From positions 137,766 through 187,647 of the forward strand of contig NZ_JAMDHK010000008.1 of NCBI RefSeq assembly GCF_024721115.1: a stretch of 49,882 nt of DNA. Reading direction: 5' to 3'. This DNA comes from Salipiger pentaromativorans. GTDB lineage: Bacteria > Pseudomonadota > Alphaproteobacteria > Rhodobacterales > Rhodobacteraceae. Shown piece by piece: positions 22,634 through 30,953 of the stretch (position 1 is its first letter; every line of letters starts with the position of its first letter). Position numbers and translations under genes: made by a program. A model generated the notes under the pieces. The model worked only from the letters and a program-made list of their open reading frames with translations. It did not search any database and was not told where the DNA came from.

Positions 22634-23359
22634 CTAGAGAGAGACCGTTCCGAAGCTGGGGCTGCTGGCCAGCGTCGTGATCAGCCCTTTCCGGGTCACA
22701 TCGTTGTGGCGGATCATGATCTGCCGCGCCGCCTCGGGGTCGCGGCTGGCGAGCACATCGACGATTTCCTTGTGCTCTTCGTTGGTTTCGGTGTTCACGT
22801 CGCGCAGTGTTGCGCCGAGATAGAAGAAGCGTTCCAGCTCGTCGATCTGGCGTTCGAGCATCTGATAGAGCCGTTCATTGCGCGAGGCGCGGGCGATGGC
22901 CAGGTGAAAGCGCCGGTTATTGGCGATGAAATCCGCCAGCGTGGTCTGTGCGGTCACATCGTAATTCGATGCCGCCAGCTCGCCGAGGGCGGCGAGTTCT
23001 TCATCGGTGATCCGGGTGGTTGCCATCTCGGCGGCGCCGGCTTCGAGAATGGTGCGCACGTCGAACAGCTCGTTCATGTCGCCGAAGGTGATCGGGGCGA
23101 CCTGATAACCCCGGCGCGGAAAGGTGCGGATCAGCCCGTCGAGCCGCAGTGCCGCCAACGCCTCGCGCACCGGTGTCTTGGAGACGTCGAAGCGCGCGGC
23201 CAGTTCGGCCTCGGAGAGATCGGCCCCCGGCTTGAGCGTGCAGCTCAGGATCTCGCGGCGGAGCTGGGCGTAGACCTTTTCGGTCAGCGATTGCCGCTTG
23301 GGCCTGGTCTTGCCCGCGCCGCGGGGCGCGCTTTGTGCGATCTCGTTCAAAGGCGCCAT
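22634..23359 (-). CDS. GntR-family regulator (FCD/FadR type)
   Basis: 241 residues from the ATG at 23359. The winged helix (about 22-85) contains LTEKVYAQLRREILS, LSEAELAARFDVSKTPVREAL and LIRTFPRRGYQV. The FCD ligand domain follows (about 95-230) with the metal/ligand residues of the family (FDVRTILEAG, FHLAIARAS, NEEHKEIVDVLASRD). FCD regulators respond to small carboxylates or pathway intermediates. An upstream TTG start at 23410 is open but would run through the palindrome at 23390-23399, so the later ATG is preferred. It sits at the centre of the catabolic locus, between the two operons it probably controls. Confidence 0.9.
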   Translation of the reverse strand: MAPLNEIAQSAPRGAGKTRPKRQSLTEKVYAQLRREILSCTLKPGADLSEAELAARFDVSKTPVREALAALRLDGLIRTFPRRGYQVAPITFGDMNELFDVRTILEAGAAEMATTRITDEELAALGELAASNYDVTAQTTLADFIANNRRFHLAIARASRNERLYQMLERQIDELERFFYLGATLRDVNTETNEEHKEIVDVLASRDPEAARQIMIRHNDVTRKGLITTLASSPSFGTVSL

Positions 23360-23381
23360 CTCCCTGTGCCGCTTATCAGAT

Positions 23382-23399
23382 GTACTTTCTGATATATCA
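23382..23399. promoter_or_regulatory. Operator-like palindrome upstream of gntR
   Basis: TGATATATCA at 23390-23399 is a perfect 10-bp palindrome. The larger element, read on the minus strand as TGATATATCAGAAAGTAC, matches the site at 18524-18540 (TGATATTTCAGAAGTAT) at most positions. Likely autoregulation by the GntR protein. Confidence 0.55.
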
Positions 23400-23515
23400 T
23401 AGTGACGCAATTTTCAAACAGATAGATCGGGCTGTCGCGGCGGCGCGCCTTCGAAATGGGCAGGCGCGAGATTCTTGTCCGGCAGCGACGCATGGCGGCT
23501 GGACATCCGCTTTTG

Positions 23516-23544
23516 AATATCTCAGATATTTTACAGAAATATCT
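23516..23544. promoter_or_regulatory. Overlapping palindromes upstream of the cupin operon
   Basis: AATATCT-C-AGATATT (23516-23530) is a perfect 15-bp palindrome. It shares its right arm with a second inverted repeat, AGATATT plus T (23524-23531) against AAATATCT (23537-23544), with TACAG between. TTGAAT (23513-23518) could be a -35 element. The site lies 66 bp before the cupin start and shares CAGAAATAT with the site at 28022-28044. Confidence 0.55.
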
Positions 23545-23609
23545 ATTTTCCGCCCGCAGCGGGGTCCGTCCCCGGCCGATGCGGCGATCTGTGCAGGAAA
23601 GGACATCCC

Positions 23610-23987
23610 ATGGCGAAGGCGCTTGAAGACACCATCCAGTGGTCCCGGCAGGAAGACGTGCCGCTGACCTGGGTGCATGAGGGCAAGGAGTTCTCGCACC
23701 GTCTGATCACCAAGAAGCAGAACGGCTGCTCCTTCTCGTTCCACATCACCACCTACATGCCGCATTTCGACGTGATGGTGGAAGGCAAGGGCGAGAACCA
23801 GGTGGTGCTGTACTGCCTGCACGGCTGGTCGCGGCAGATCATCGAGGAGACCGGCGAAGAGCGGATCTTCAAGCAGGGCGATGCGATGTATCTGCCCAAG
23901 ACCTACCGCTACCGCCATATCATCGGCGAGGCGGGGCTGGTTGTCGCGGTCTGCGCCAACCCGTCCAAAGAACACGGCGACATGTGA
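23610..23987 (+). CDS. Small cupin resembling ectoine synthase (EctC)
   Basis: 125 residues, single cupin fold. The order of features follows EctC: SHRLITKKQNGCSFSFH (EctC has a similar RLLLKDDG-FSFHETT run), VVLYCLHGW in place of AVYCIEGEG, then GDAMYLPKTYRYRH and VVAVCANP. The iron-ligand tyrosine and histidine of EctC appear to be present in MYLPKTYRYRH with one extra residue between them, while the EctC glutamate before YC seems replaced. It therefore probably acts on a related cyclic amidine or amide, but is not a standard ectoine synthase, and ectA and ectB are absent. AGGAAAGGA precedes the ATG. First gene of the plus-strand operon. Confidence 0.75.
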   Translation: MAKALEDTIQWSRQEDVPLTWVHEGKEFSHRLITKKQNGCSFSFHITTYMPHFDVMVEGKGENQVVLYCLHGWSRQIIEETGEERIFKQGDAMYLPKTYRYRHIIGEAGLVVAVCANPSKEHGDM

Positions 23988-23997
23988 CCCCGCGCCG

Positions 23998-24864
23998 ATG
24001 ACCCCGAACGACGACATGCCCCGTCTCTGGCCCCGTCTCTGGCAGGATCTGACCCGCGCCGAACTGGCCGCGCTGCGCGATCGCGGCGCGCTGGTGGTGG
24101 TGCCCACGGGCGCCACCGAGCAACATGCCGACCACCTGCCGGTGGGCGCCGATACGGCGCTGGCCGCGGGGGCGGCCGCGCTGGCGGCGGCGCGCTGTCG
24201 CGGCACCGATGTGGTGGTGGCGCCGCCGCTGGGTTTCGGATTTTCGCCGCATCATTCCGCCTGGGCGGGCACGCTGTCGCTGCGGCTCGGCACCTATCTC
24301 GCGGTGCTGCGCGACCTTGCGCTGTCGGTGCTCGAAACCGGCTTCCCCCGCGTGCTCTTCGTCAACGGGCATGGCGGCAACGAGGCGCCGCTGCGGGCGC
24401 TGGTGACCGAGTTGGTGACCGATGGCCACGCGGTGGGCATGGTGAGTTATTTCTCCCCCGCCGAGCCGGACTGGCGGCCGATGCTGAAAGGCGGGCTCGC
24501 CCGCGTGGGGCATGCCTGCGAATACGAGACGGCGGTGATGCTGGCGCTGCCCGACACCGGGACAGAGGCCCGTGCGCGCATAGGAGCCGCGGCGGCGGAT
24601 CTGCCGCCCCGCTGCGTGCAGCCCTGGATGGCGGAGGGGGCGGAGGACGATCCGGTCACCGCCGCCGGGGCGGGCTGGCCGCCGGTCTTTCAACTGGGCG
24701 ATTGCGGCTATTACGGCGACCCGGCGGCGGCCGATCCCGCCTCGGGGGCGGCGCTGCTCGAGGTGACGGTGGCGCGGCTGGCGGCGTTTTACACCGCCTT
24801 TGCGCAGGCGCCGCTGCGGGTGGGCGCGCGGAGCGGGCTGGCGCCGGTCGCGGGCGCGGCATGA
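23998..24864 (+). CDS. Creatininase-family amidohydrolase
   Basis: 288 residues. Family motifs are PTGATEQHADHLPVGADT (metal ligands Glu, His and Asp), FVNGHGGNEAPLRAL, and the HACEYETAVML element that supplies the second-shell or ligand glutamate. These metal enzymes open cyclic amides (creatinine) or remove formyl groups (formamide hydrolases, MftE-like). It begins 10 bp after the cupin stop and ends 10 bp before the oxidase start. No good ribosome site precedes the ATG at 23998 or the one at 24016, so coupling to the cupin is likely. The substrate is probably the product of, or in equilibrium with, the cupin product. Confidence 0.87.
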   Translation: MTPNDDMPRLWPRLWQDLTRAELAALRDRGALVVVPTGATEQHADHLPVGADTALAAGAAALAAARCRGTDVVVAPPLGFGFSPHHSAWAGTLSLRLGTYLAVLRDLALSVLETGFPRVLFVNGHGGNEAPLRALVTELVTDGHAVGMVSYFSPAEPDWRPMLKGGLARVGHACEYETAVMLALPDTGTEARARIGAAAADLPPRCVQPWMAEGAEDDPVTAAGAGWPPVFQLGDCGYYGDPAAADPASGAALLEVTVARLAAFYTAFAQAPLRVGARSGLAPVAGAA

Positions 24865-24874
24865 GGAGGCTCTG

Positions 24875-26179
24875 ATGGTGGGAGATACCTTTTCCCAATC
24901 GCTGTGGTCGGCGATCACGCCGCCCGGCCCCGACCTGCCCGCGCTGGCCGGCGAGGAGGTCGCGGATATCGTGCTGGTGGGTGCGGGTTATCTGGGCCTG
25001 AACACCGCGCTGACGCTGGCCGCCGAAGGGGTTTCGGTGGTGCTGATCGAGGCGCAGGAGCCGGGCTTCGGCGCTTCGGGGCGCAACACCGGCTTTGTGG
25101 TGCCGACGCTCAAGAAAGCGCTGTCGCCCGCCAATGTCGTGGCGAGCTTCGGCAAGGCGCGGGGCGAGGCGTTTTCGCGGATGATCGGCGGATCGGGAGA
25201 GCGGCTGTTTTCGCTGGTGCAGCGCCTGGGCATTCCCGATGCCGAGCAGACCGGCTGGTTGCAGCCGGCGCATAGCCGCGCCGCGCTCGAGTCGAACCGG
25301 GCGCAGGTGGCGGAATGGCAGGCGCTGGGGTTCGATGTGCGGCTGCTGGGGCGGGGCGAGACCCGCGCGATGACCGGTATGCCGGGCTATCACGGGGCGA
25401 TGTATATTCCGACCGGCGGGCAGGTGAACCCGCTGGCCTATGCGCGCGGCCTGACGCGGGCCTGTCTGGCGGCGGGGGTGCGGATCTTTGCGCGCTCGGC
25501 GGTGACCGGGATCGCGCCGGCGCCGGGCGGGGGCTGGCGCCTGCGCAGCGCCGGCGGTCAGGTGACCGCGCGCGAGGTGGTGCTGACCACCAATGCCATG
25601 GTGGGCCCGCTGTGCCGCAAGGTGGATGCGTCGATCATCCCGACGCGCAGCTTTCAGATCGCCACGCAGCGCTTCGATGCCGAGATGCAGGCGCGAATCC
25701 TGCCCGCGCGGGCGCCGGTGGCCGACACCCGCCGCCATCTCTTTGCCGCGCGCTGGTCGCCGGACGGGCGCATCGTCGGCGGCGGGCTGGTCTATCCCGG
25801 GCCCGGGCGCATGGCGCGGACCCGCCGCCGTTTCGAGCGCCGTTTCGCGCGCTTTCTGCCCGAGCTGGGCGCGGTGCGCGCCGAATATGCCTGGACCGGG
25901 ACCGTCTCGGTGACGCTCGACGGGCTGCCCCGGCTTTACCGGCTGGGCGAGGGGCTTTGGGCGCCCATCGCCTGCAATGGCCGGGGGGTGGCGCTGACCA
26001 CCGCTTTCGGCCACGAGCTGGGTCGCTTCCTGGCGGGCCGGACCAGCGCCGAGGATTTCGTCGTGCCGATCACGCAGCCCGATCCGGTGCCGCTGCGGGC
26101 CTTTGCCACGCTGGGGCCCTATCTGTGGTTGCCCTGGAGCGAATTTCGTGACCGGATCGAAACCGAAACGCCGGCCTGA
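24875..26179 (+). CDS. FAD-dependent amine/amino acid oxidase (DadA/PuuB-like)
   Basis: 434 residues. N-terminal FAD Rossmann motif DIVLVGAGYLGLNTALTLA (about 31-49), with the glutamate of the ribose-binding strand in VVLIEAQEPGFGASGRNTGFV, and a C-terminal LWAPIACNGRGVALTTAFG typical of the DAO superfamily. The beginning (SLWSAITPPGPDLPAL) resembles gamma-glutamylputrescine oxidases. It would oxidise a secondary amine or amino acid to an imine with release of aldehyde or ammonia. AGGAGG lies 7 bp upstream. Downstream is a gamma-glutamyltransferase-family gene, which fits processing of a gamma-glutamyl or N-substituted amino acid. Confidence 0.88.
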   Translation: MVGDTFSQSLWSAITPPGPDLPALAGEEVADIVLVGAGYLGLNTALTLAAEGVSVVLIEAQEPGFGASGRNTGFVVPTLKKALSPANVVASFGKARGEAFSRMIGGSGERLFSLVQRLGIPDAEQTGWLQPAHSRAALESNRAQVAEWQALGFDVRLLGRGETRAMTGMPGYHGAMYIPTGGQVNPLAYARGLTRACLAAGVRIFARSAVTGIAPAPGGGWRLRSAGGQVTAREVVLTTNAMVGPLCRKVDASIIPTRSFQIATQRFDAEMQARILPARAPVADTRRHLFAARWSPDGRIVGGGLVYPGPGRMARTRRRFERRFARFLPELGAVRAEYAWTGTVSVTLDGLPRLYRLGEGLWAPIACNGRGVALTTAFGHELGRFLAGRTSAEDFVVPITQPDPVPLRAFATLGPYLWLPWSEFRDRIETETPA

Positions 26180-26212
26180 GCCGGCCCGAGACCGCAAGAC
26201 GAAGAGCTGCCC

Positions 26213-27802
26213 GTGATCGACCCGACCCTGCCTTACCCCTCCATCCGCCAGCCCGTGATGGGCGACAGCGCCATCGCCACCTCGCAGCCGCTGGCGGCGC
26301 AGGCGGGGATGGCCATGCTGATTGCCGGGGGCACCGCCGTGGATGCGGCGATTGCCGCCGCCATGGCGCTGACCGTGGTCGAGCCCACCGGCTGCGGTCT
26401 GGGCTCCGATGGCTATGCGATGGTCTGGGACGGGGCGCGGCTGCACGGGCTCAACGCCTCGGGCCGGGCGCCGGCGGGCTGGACGCCCGAGCGCTTTGCC
26501 GGGCGGGCGCAGATGCCGCAACGCGGCTGGGATGCGGTGACGGTGCCCGGGGCGGTCTCGGCCTGGATCGCGCTCTGGCGCCGCTTCGGCACGCTGCCGC
26601 TGGAGCAGATCGCGGCGCCTGCGATCCGCTTTGCCGAGGAGGGGTTTCCGGTCAGCCCGGTGATTGCGCAGCTCTGGGCCAACGGTGCGGCGCAGCTTGG
26701 CGATCAGCCCGGCTTTGCCGCGTGTTTCCTGCCCGGGGGGCGGGCGCCGAACGCCGGGGAACGGATGCGTCTGCCGGGCCATGCCGCGACGCTGCGGCGG
26801 ATCGTCGAGACCGAGGGCGAGGCCTTCTATCGGGGCGACATCGCCGCCCGCATCGCCACCGCGGCGGCGGCGAATGGCGCGGTTCTGAGCGCGGAGGATC
26901 TGGCGGAGCATGTGCCCGAATGGGTTACGCCGCTTGCGACGCGCTTCGGCGATCACATGCTCCACGAGCTGCCGCCGAACGGGCAGGGGCTCGGGGCACT
27001 GATCGCCCTGGGCGTGCTCGACCGCTGCAACTGGCATGCGGGCGGTCCCGACGATCCGGCCACGCTGCATCTGGCCATCGAGGCGGTGAAGCTGGGGCTG
27101 GCAGACGCTTACGCACATATCACCGATATCGGCCATATGCGCCATGCGCCCGAAGCCTTCCTGACGCCGGATTATCTTGCCGGCCGCGCCGCGCTGGTCG
27201 ATCCGGCGCGCGCCGGCGATCCGGGCCATGGCACGCCGGCGCCCGGGGGCACGGTCTATCTGGCGGCGGCGGATCGCGACGGGCGCATGGTGTCCTTCAT
27301 CCAGTCCAATTTCATGGGGTTCGGGTCGGGCGCGGTGGTGCCGGAGGCCGGGATCTCGATGCAGAACCGGGGCGCGGGGTTCTCGCTCGACCCGGAGCAT
27401 GTGAACATCGTGGCGCCGCGCAAGAAGCCGTTCCAGACCATCATCCCCTGTTTCGCCACCGATCTGACGGGGCAGCCGGTTCTGTCCTTCGGCGTGATGG
27501 GCGGCCCGATGCAGGCGCAGGGCCATCTTCAGATGGCGCTGCGGGTGCTGGGTTTCGGGCAGAACCCGCAAGCCGCCGCCGACGCGCCGCGCTGGCGGGT
27601 GACCGAGGGGCGGGGGCTCGCCATCGAGAGCGATTTCGACCCTGTGCTGGCCGAAAAGCTGGCCGCGCTTGGCCATCAGGTTCATCGTGAAAGCCCCGAT
27701 GCGGTGTTCGGCTTCGGCGGCGCGCAGCTCGTGTTGCGCAGCGGGGCGGGCTATGTCGCGGGGTCCGACCCGCGCAAGGACGGGCTGGCGCTGGCCTTCT
27801 GA
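26213..27802 (+). CDS. Gamma-glutamyltransferase-family Ntn hydrolase (cytoplasmic type)
   Basis: 529 residues starting with GTG. There is no signal peptide, unlike classical Ggt. Large-subunit features are GGTAVDAAIAAAMALTVVEP and GLGSDGYAMVW. The autocleavage/nucleophile threonine is probably T347 in PAPGGTVYLAAADRDG, replacing the common HTTH context. The small subunit has SNFMGFGSGAVVPEAGISMQNRG and VMGGPMQAQGH. The substrate arginine region of true Ggt is not obvious, so an acylase or hydrolase of a gamma-glutamyl or other amide is likely. It is the last gene of the operon and is followed by a strong terminator. Confidence 0.85.
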   Translation: MIDPTLPYPSIRQPVMGDSAIATSQPLAAQAGMAMLIAGGTAVDAAIAAAMALTVVEPTGCGLGSDGYAMVWDGARLHGLNASGRAPAGWTPERFAGRAQMPQRGWDAVTVPGAVSAWIALWRRFGTLPLEQIAAPAIRFAEEGFPVSPVIAQLWANGAAQLGDQPGFAACFLPGGRAPNAGERMRLPGHAATLRRIVETEGEAFYRGDIAARIATAAAANGAVLSAEDLAEHVPEWVTPLATRFGDHMLHELPPNGQGLGALIALGVLDRCNWHAGGPDDPATLHLAIEAVKLGLADAYAHITDIGHMRHAPEAFLTPDYLAGRAALVDPARAGDPGHGTPAPGGTVYLAAADRDGRMVSFIQSNFMGFGSGAVVPEAGISMQNRGAGFSLDPEHVNIVAPRKKPFQTIIPCFATDLTGQPVLSFGVMGGPMQAQGHLQMALRVLGFGQNPQAAADAPRWRVTEGRGLAIESDFDPVLAEKLAALGHQVHRESPDAVFGFGGAQLVLRSGAGYVAGSDPRKDGLALAF

Positions 27803-27835
27803 TCGCGGCCCGAAAACCCACGCTCCGCACCGGAT

Positions 27836-27862
27836 ACGGCCGCCCCTCGGGGCGGCCGTTTT
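27836..27862 (+). terminator. Terminator of the cupin-creatininase-oxidase-GGT operon
   Basis: Arms ACGGCCGCCCC (27836-27846) and GGGGCGGCCGT (27849-27859) are exact complements, and T residues run through 27862. It lies 34 bp past the GGT stop. Confidence 0.82.
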
Positions 27863-28270
27863 GCGATTCCCGGGCACCGCTGCGGACGGGAAAGCTGTGC
27901 CCGTCCCATTGGCCCGCTGCCCGATTTTTCACCGCTCCGCGGAAAACTTCGCTCTGGATTATATCTTATTCCGGCGAACAGATACTCCTAAGAAATATTC
28001 TGTGATATTTTTAATTGACACTCAGAAATATCTGCGAAATCTGAAAGCTGTAGACACTTTTGAAAGGTTCCGGAACGTGCTGCATCGCCGCTGCCATATG
28101 CCGACTGACGCCCTTTGGTTCGGGCTGCGGAGCGCCGGCGGCCGGGGCTGTTTCCGGAGCGCGCGGGCGCAGGCCGGGGTGGCTTGCGCGGGGGCCTGCG
28201 GGGCCCCGTCTCGCGCGCAGACCCCGGCGCCGCTTTGGGGTGGACTTGCAGAATGACCGAAGGAAAGAGC
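27863..28270 (+). promoter_or_regulatory. Regulatory region upstream of the flavoprotein gene
   Basis: About 400 bp without a convincing gene. The AT-rich part (27950-28060) has a consensus -35 TTGACA (28015-28020). Upstream of it is an inverted repeat, AAATAT (27993-27998) / ATATTT (28005-28010), with TCTGTG between. Overlapping the promoter is a TCAGAAATATCTGCG element continuing to AAATCTGA (28022-28044). The CAGAAATAT core is shared with the cupin operator. The rest (28110-28250) is GC-rich leader with a GCAGGCC/GGCCTGC stem and no clear function. Confidence 0.5.
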
Positions 28271-29857
28271 ATGAGCGCGACCGAAGATCCCAGCCCCAAA
28301 CGTGACGGCCTGTTCCGGCGCACGGCCCTGTCGCTGCTGCCGCCGACGGCGGGGATCGACGCGGTGCCGCTCGCCGATGCGGCGGCGCGGCTGGAGGCGC
28401 TGGAGCGACAGGTCCAGCGCGACCTGCGCTATCTCGATTATCCGATGGAGCGCTGGGTGAGCCCGCGCGAGACCGACGCGGGCGAGCATATCTGGGATGT
28501 GGTCGTCGTCGGCGCGGGGCAGGGCGGTCTGGCGCTGACCTTCGGCCTGCGCCGCGAGAAGGTCGACAACGTCATCGCGCTCGACCGCGCGCCCGAGGGC
28601 CGCGAGGGGCCTTGGATCACCTATGCGCGCATGCTGACGCTGCGTTCGCCCAAACACGTGACGGGCCCCGATCTGGGGGTGGCCTCGCTGACGCCGCAGG
28701 CCTGGTATGTCGCCACCTATGGCGAGACGGCCTGGGAGCAGCTCGGGAAATGGCCGCGCGGGGCCTGGCAGGATTACCTGATCTGGTATCGCAAGGTACT
28801 CGACCTGCCGGTGCGCAACGGCACAGAGGTGACCGGGCTCGACCCCGAGGGCGAGATGGTCCGGGTGCGCGGCCACGACGTTGCCACCGGTGCTCCGCTG
28901 AGCTGGCTGGCGCGCAAGGTGGTGCTGTCGACCGGCATCGAGGGCAACGGCGCCTGGCAATTGCCGAACCTGCCCTTCGACGATATTCCGCCCGAGCGGT
29001 TCATGCACACCAACTGGGAATACGATCTGGGGAAGGTGCGGGGCAAACGGGTCGCGGTGCTGGGCGCGGGGGCTTCGGCCTTCGACACCGCCGCCTCGGC
29101 GCTGGAGCTGGGCGCGGCGGAGGTGCATCAGTTCGTGCGCCGCAAGCGGGTGCCCGACGTGAACCCGTTCCGGCTGATGGAGCGCGCCGGGTTCCTGCAC
29201 CATTTCGCCGATATGACCGACGCCCGCCGCTGGCGCTGGATGATGGCGATCACCGGCAATGGCCAGCCGCCGACGCAGGACGGGGTGAACCGCTGCACCG
29301 CCCATGACAGCTATGCCATCACCACCGGGGTCGTCTGGACCAATCTTCGGATGATCGGCGACGAGGTCGAGATCACGCTCAGCGACGGCAGCCGCTATCT
29401 CTGCGATTTCCTCGTTTTGGGCACCGGCTATACCATCGACCTGACCCAGCGCCCCGAGCTGGCGCCCTTTGCCGACAAGATCCGGCTGTGGCGCGACGCG
29501 TTCGAGCCGCCCGAGGCCGACCAGGGCGACGCGGTCGAGACCTATCCCTATCTTTCCGGAGATCTGTCCTTTCAGGAGAAGGTGCCGGGCACCGCGCCGT
29601 TCCTGAAGCACATCCACAACTTCACCTACATGGCGACCGCCAGCGTGGGCTATTCCGGCGCCTCGCTGACCGGAATGAAATACGGAATCCAACGGTTGCT
29701 GGACGGGATCACCTCGTTCCTCTGGCTGGCGGAGGCCGATTATTATCTCGGAGAGATCGAGGCCTATTCGGATCTGGATCTGGATACGGACGCTCTTGAA
29801 CGGGTGCGCGCGCGGACCGAACGGTCTCAGGAGACCCAGAAGGATTTCGCGCAGTAA
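28271..29857 (+). CDS. FAD/NAD(P)-dependent oxidoreductase, flavin monooxygenase-like
   Basis: 528 residues. Two Rossmann motifs are seen: DVVVVGAGQGGLALTFGLR (about 76-94) for FAD and RVAVLGAGASAFDTAASAL (about 260) for NAD(P)H. Between them is WITYARMLTLRSPKHVTGPDLG, and near the end is DFLVLGTGYTIDL, the usual ATGY-type element of FMO-like proteins. The substrate is unknown. An N- or C-hydroxylation or oxidation in the catabolic pathway is plausible. The start at 28271 is preferred to 28253 because AAGGAAAG precedes it. The leader carries the shared operator motif. The ABC transporter genes follow on the same strand after 131 bp. Confidence 0.83.
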   Translation: MSATEDPSPKRDGLFRRTALSLLPPTAGIDAVPLADAAARLEALERQVQRDLRYLDYPMERWVSPRETDAGEHIWDVVVVGAGQGGLALTFGLRREKVDNVIALDRAPEGREGPWITYARMLTLRSPKHVTGPDLGVASLTPQAWYVATYGETAWEQLGKWPRGAWQDYLIWYRKVLDLPVRNGTEVTGLDPEGEMVRVRGHDVATGAPLSWLARKVVLSTGIEGNGAWQLPNLPFDDIPPERFMHTNWEYDLGKVRGKRVAVLGAGASAFDTAASALELGAAEVHQFVRRKRVPDVNPFRLMERAGFLHHFADMTDARRWRWMMAITGNGQPPTQDGVNRCTAHDSYAITTGVVWTNLRMIGDEVEITLSDGSRYLCDFLVLGTGYTIDLTQRPELAPFADKIRLWRDAFEPPEADQGDAVETYPYLSGDLSFQEKVPGTAPFLKHIHNFTYMATASVGYSGASLTGMKYGIQRLLDGITSFLWLAEADYYLGEIEAYSDLDLDTDALERVRARTERSQETQKDFAQ

Positions 29858-29988
29858 CAGCCGGGGCGTCCGGCACGGTCGGGCGCTCTGATCACCAGAC
29901 GGACGGGCGCATCCCCGCGATGCGGCCCCAAATCCAACCAGAACCGGCGCATCGCAGAGCGGGCGCCGCACCAACAGGAGTTTGCCCA

Positions 29989-30873
29989 ATGAAACCCACC
30001 GTCACCCGGGCCACCGCCGCCCTCATCTGCGCTGCCGCGCTCGCCGCTCCGCTACAGGCGGACGAGGCGATCAACGCCACCGTCGAGACAGACCCGGCGC
30101 TGCACGCGCTGCTGCCCGAGGCGATCCGCGAGGCGGGGATGATCAAGGTCGGCACCGATGCCCGTCACGCGCCCTGCGATTTCATGGAAGAGGACAACGT
30201 CACCTTCACCGGCTGGGAAGAGGATTACCGTCAGGCGCTCGGCAAGAAGATGGGCATCAAGCTGGAACCGACTTCCATCGCTTTCGAGGGGCTGATCCCC
30301 GGGGTGCAGAGCGGCCGGTTCGACATGGCGATGCAATGTATCTCGGACACGCCGGCGCGCGAGGAAATCGTCGATTTCGTGAATGTCTCGATCTCGACCA
30401 ACGGCATCTTCGCTCCGGAGGCCAGCGGCGTGACCGAAGATCCGCTGACGCTTTGCGGCCTGACCAGCGGCGCCCAGACCGGCACCACCTATGGCAACAC
30501 GGTGATGACCGTGCTGTCGCCCTATTGCGAGGAGAACGGCCAGGAGCCCATCGCGCTTCAGGAGTTCAAGTCGCAGGACGCGACCATTCTCGCGCTGCTT
30601 TCCGGCCGGGTCGATTTCCTGGTCAACGACGCATCCTCGGCGGCCTTCATCATGGAGAAATCCGATGCGCCGCTCAAGGTCGTGATCCCCGACATCCTGC
30701 CGCGCTGGATCAATGGCATCGTGGTGCAGAAGGGCAATGACGAGCTGGCGCAGGCGCTGCTTGCGGGGGCCAAGGCGATCCTCGAGGATGGCACCTATGA
30801 CAAGGTGATGGAGAAATGGGGCCTGACCCATATCATCCTGCGCGAACCGGGCATCAACACCGCCGGCAAGTGA
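29989..30873 (+). CDS. ABC transporter periplasmic substrate-binding protein (family 3, polar amino acid type)
   Basis: 294 residues with a signal peptide (1 to about 24, ATAALICAAALAAPLQA). Mature-domain features of family 3 binding proteins are GMIKVGTDARHAPCDFMEE, FTGWEEDYRQALGKKMG, PTSIAFEGLIPGVQSGRFDMAM and VDFLVNDASSAAFI. CAGGAG precedes the ATG. Membership suggests an amino acid, opine or similar zwitterion as ligand, which fits the amide and amine enzymes around it. The permease and ATPase genes follow. Confidence 0.92.
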   Translation: MKPTVTRATAALICAAALAAPLQADEAINATVETDPALHALLPEAIREAGMIKVGTDARHAPCDFMEEDNVTFTGWEEDYRQALGKKMGIKLEPTSIAFEGLIPGVQSGRFDMAMQCISDTPAREEIVDFVNVSISTNGIFAPEASGVTEDPLTLCGLTSGAQTGTTYGNTVMTVLSPYCEENGQEPIALQEFKSQDATILALLSGRVDFLVNDASSAAFIMEKSDAPLKVVIPDILPRWINGIVVQKGNDELAQALLAGAKAILEDGTYDKVMEKWGLTHIILREPGINTAGK

Positions 30874-30880
30874 CCGAGAC

Positions 30881-30912
30881 CGGGACGGGAAGGCGCTGGC
30901 CCTCCCGTCCCG
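30881..30912 (+). other. Intergenic stem-loop after the binding-protein gene
   Basis: CGGGACGGGA (30881-30890) and TCCCGTCCCG (30903-30912) are exact complements around a 12-nt loop, without a T-run. Stem-loops at this position commonly stabilise the binding-protein mRNA, so that it is made in excess over the membrane components. That role is inferred. Confidence 0.55.
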
Positions 30913-30953
30913 ACGAGTCCCCCTGCTCAATACCGGAAAGCGGACATTGCCGA

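Noticed and set aside
23360-23410. Longer GntR start at TTG 23410
   Set aside because: It would place the operator palindrome inside the coding sequence and adds residues with no resemblance to the family. The ATG at 23359 fits the usual N-terminus.
24656-27877. Long minus-strand open frame (1073 codons) opposite the oxidase and GGT genes
   Set aside because: Both plus-strand genes carry intact catalytic motifs. The minus frame is low-complexity Arg/Pro/Gly sequence without motifs.
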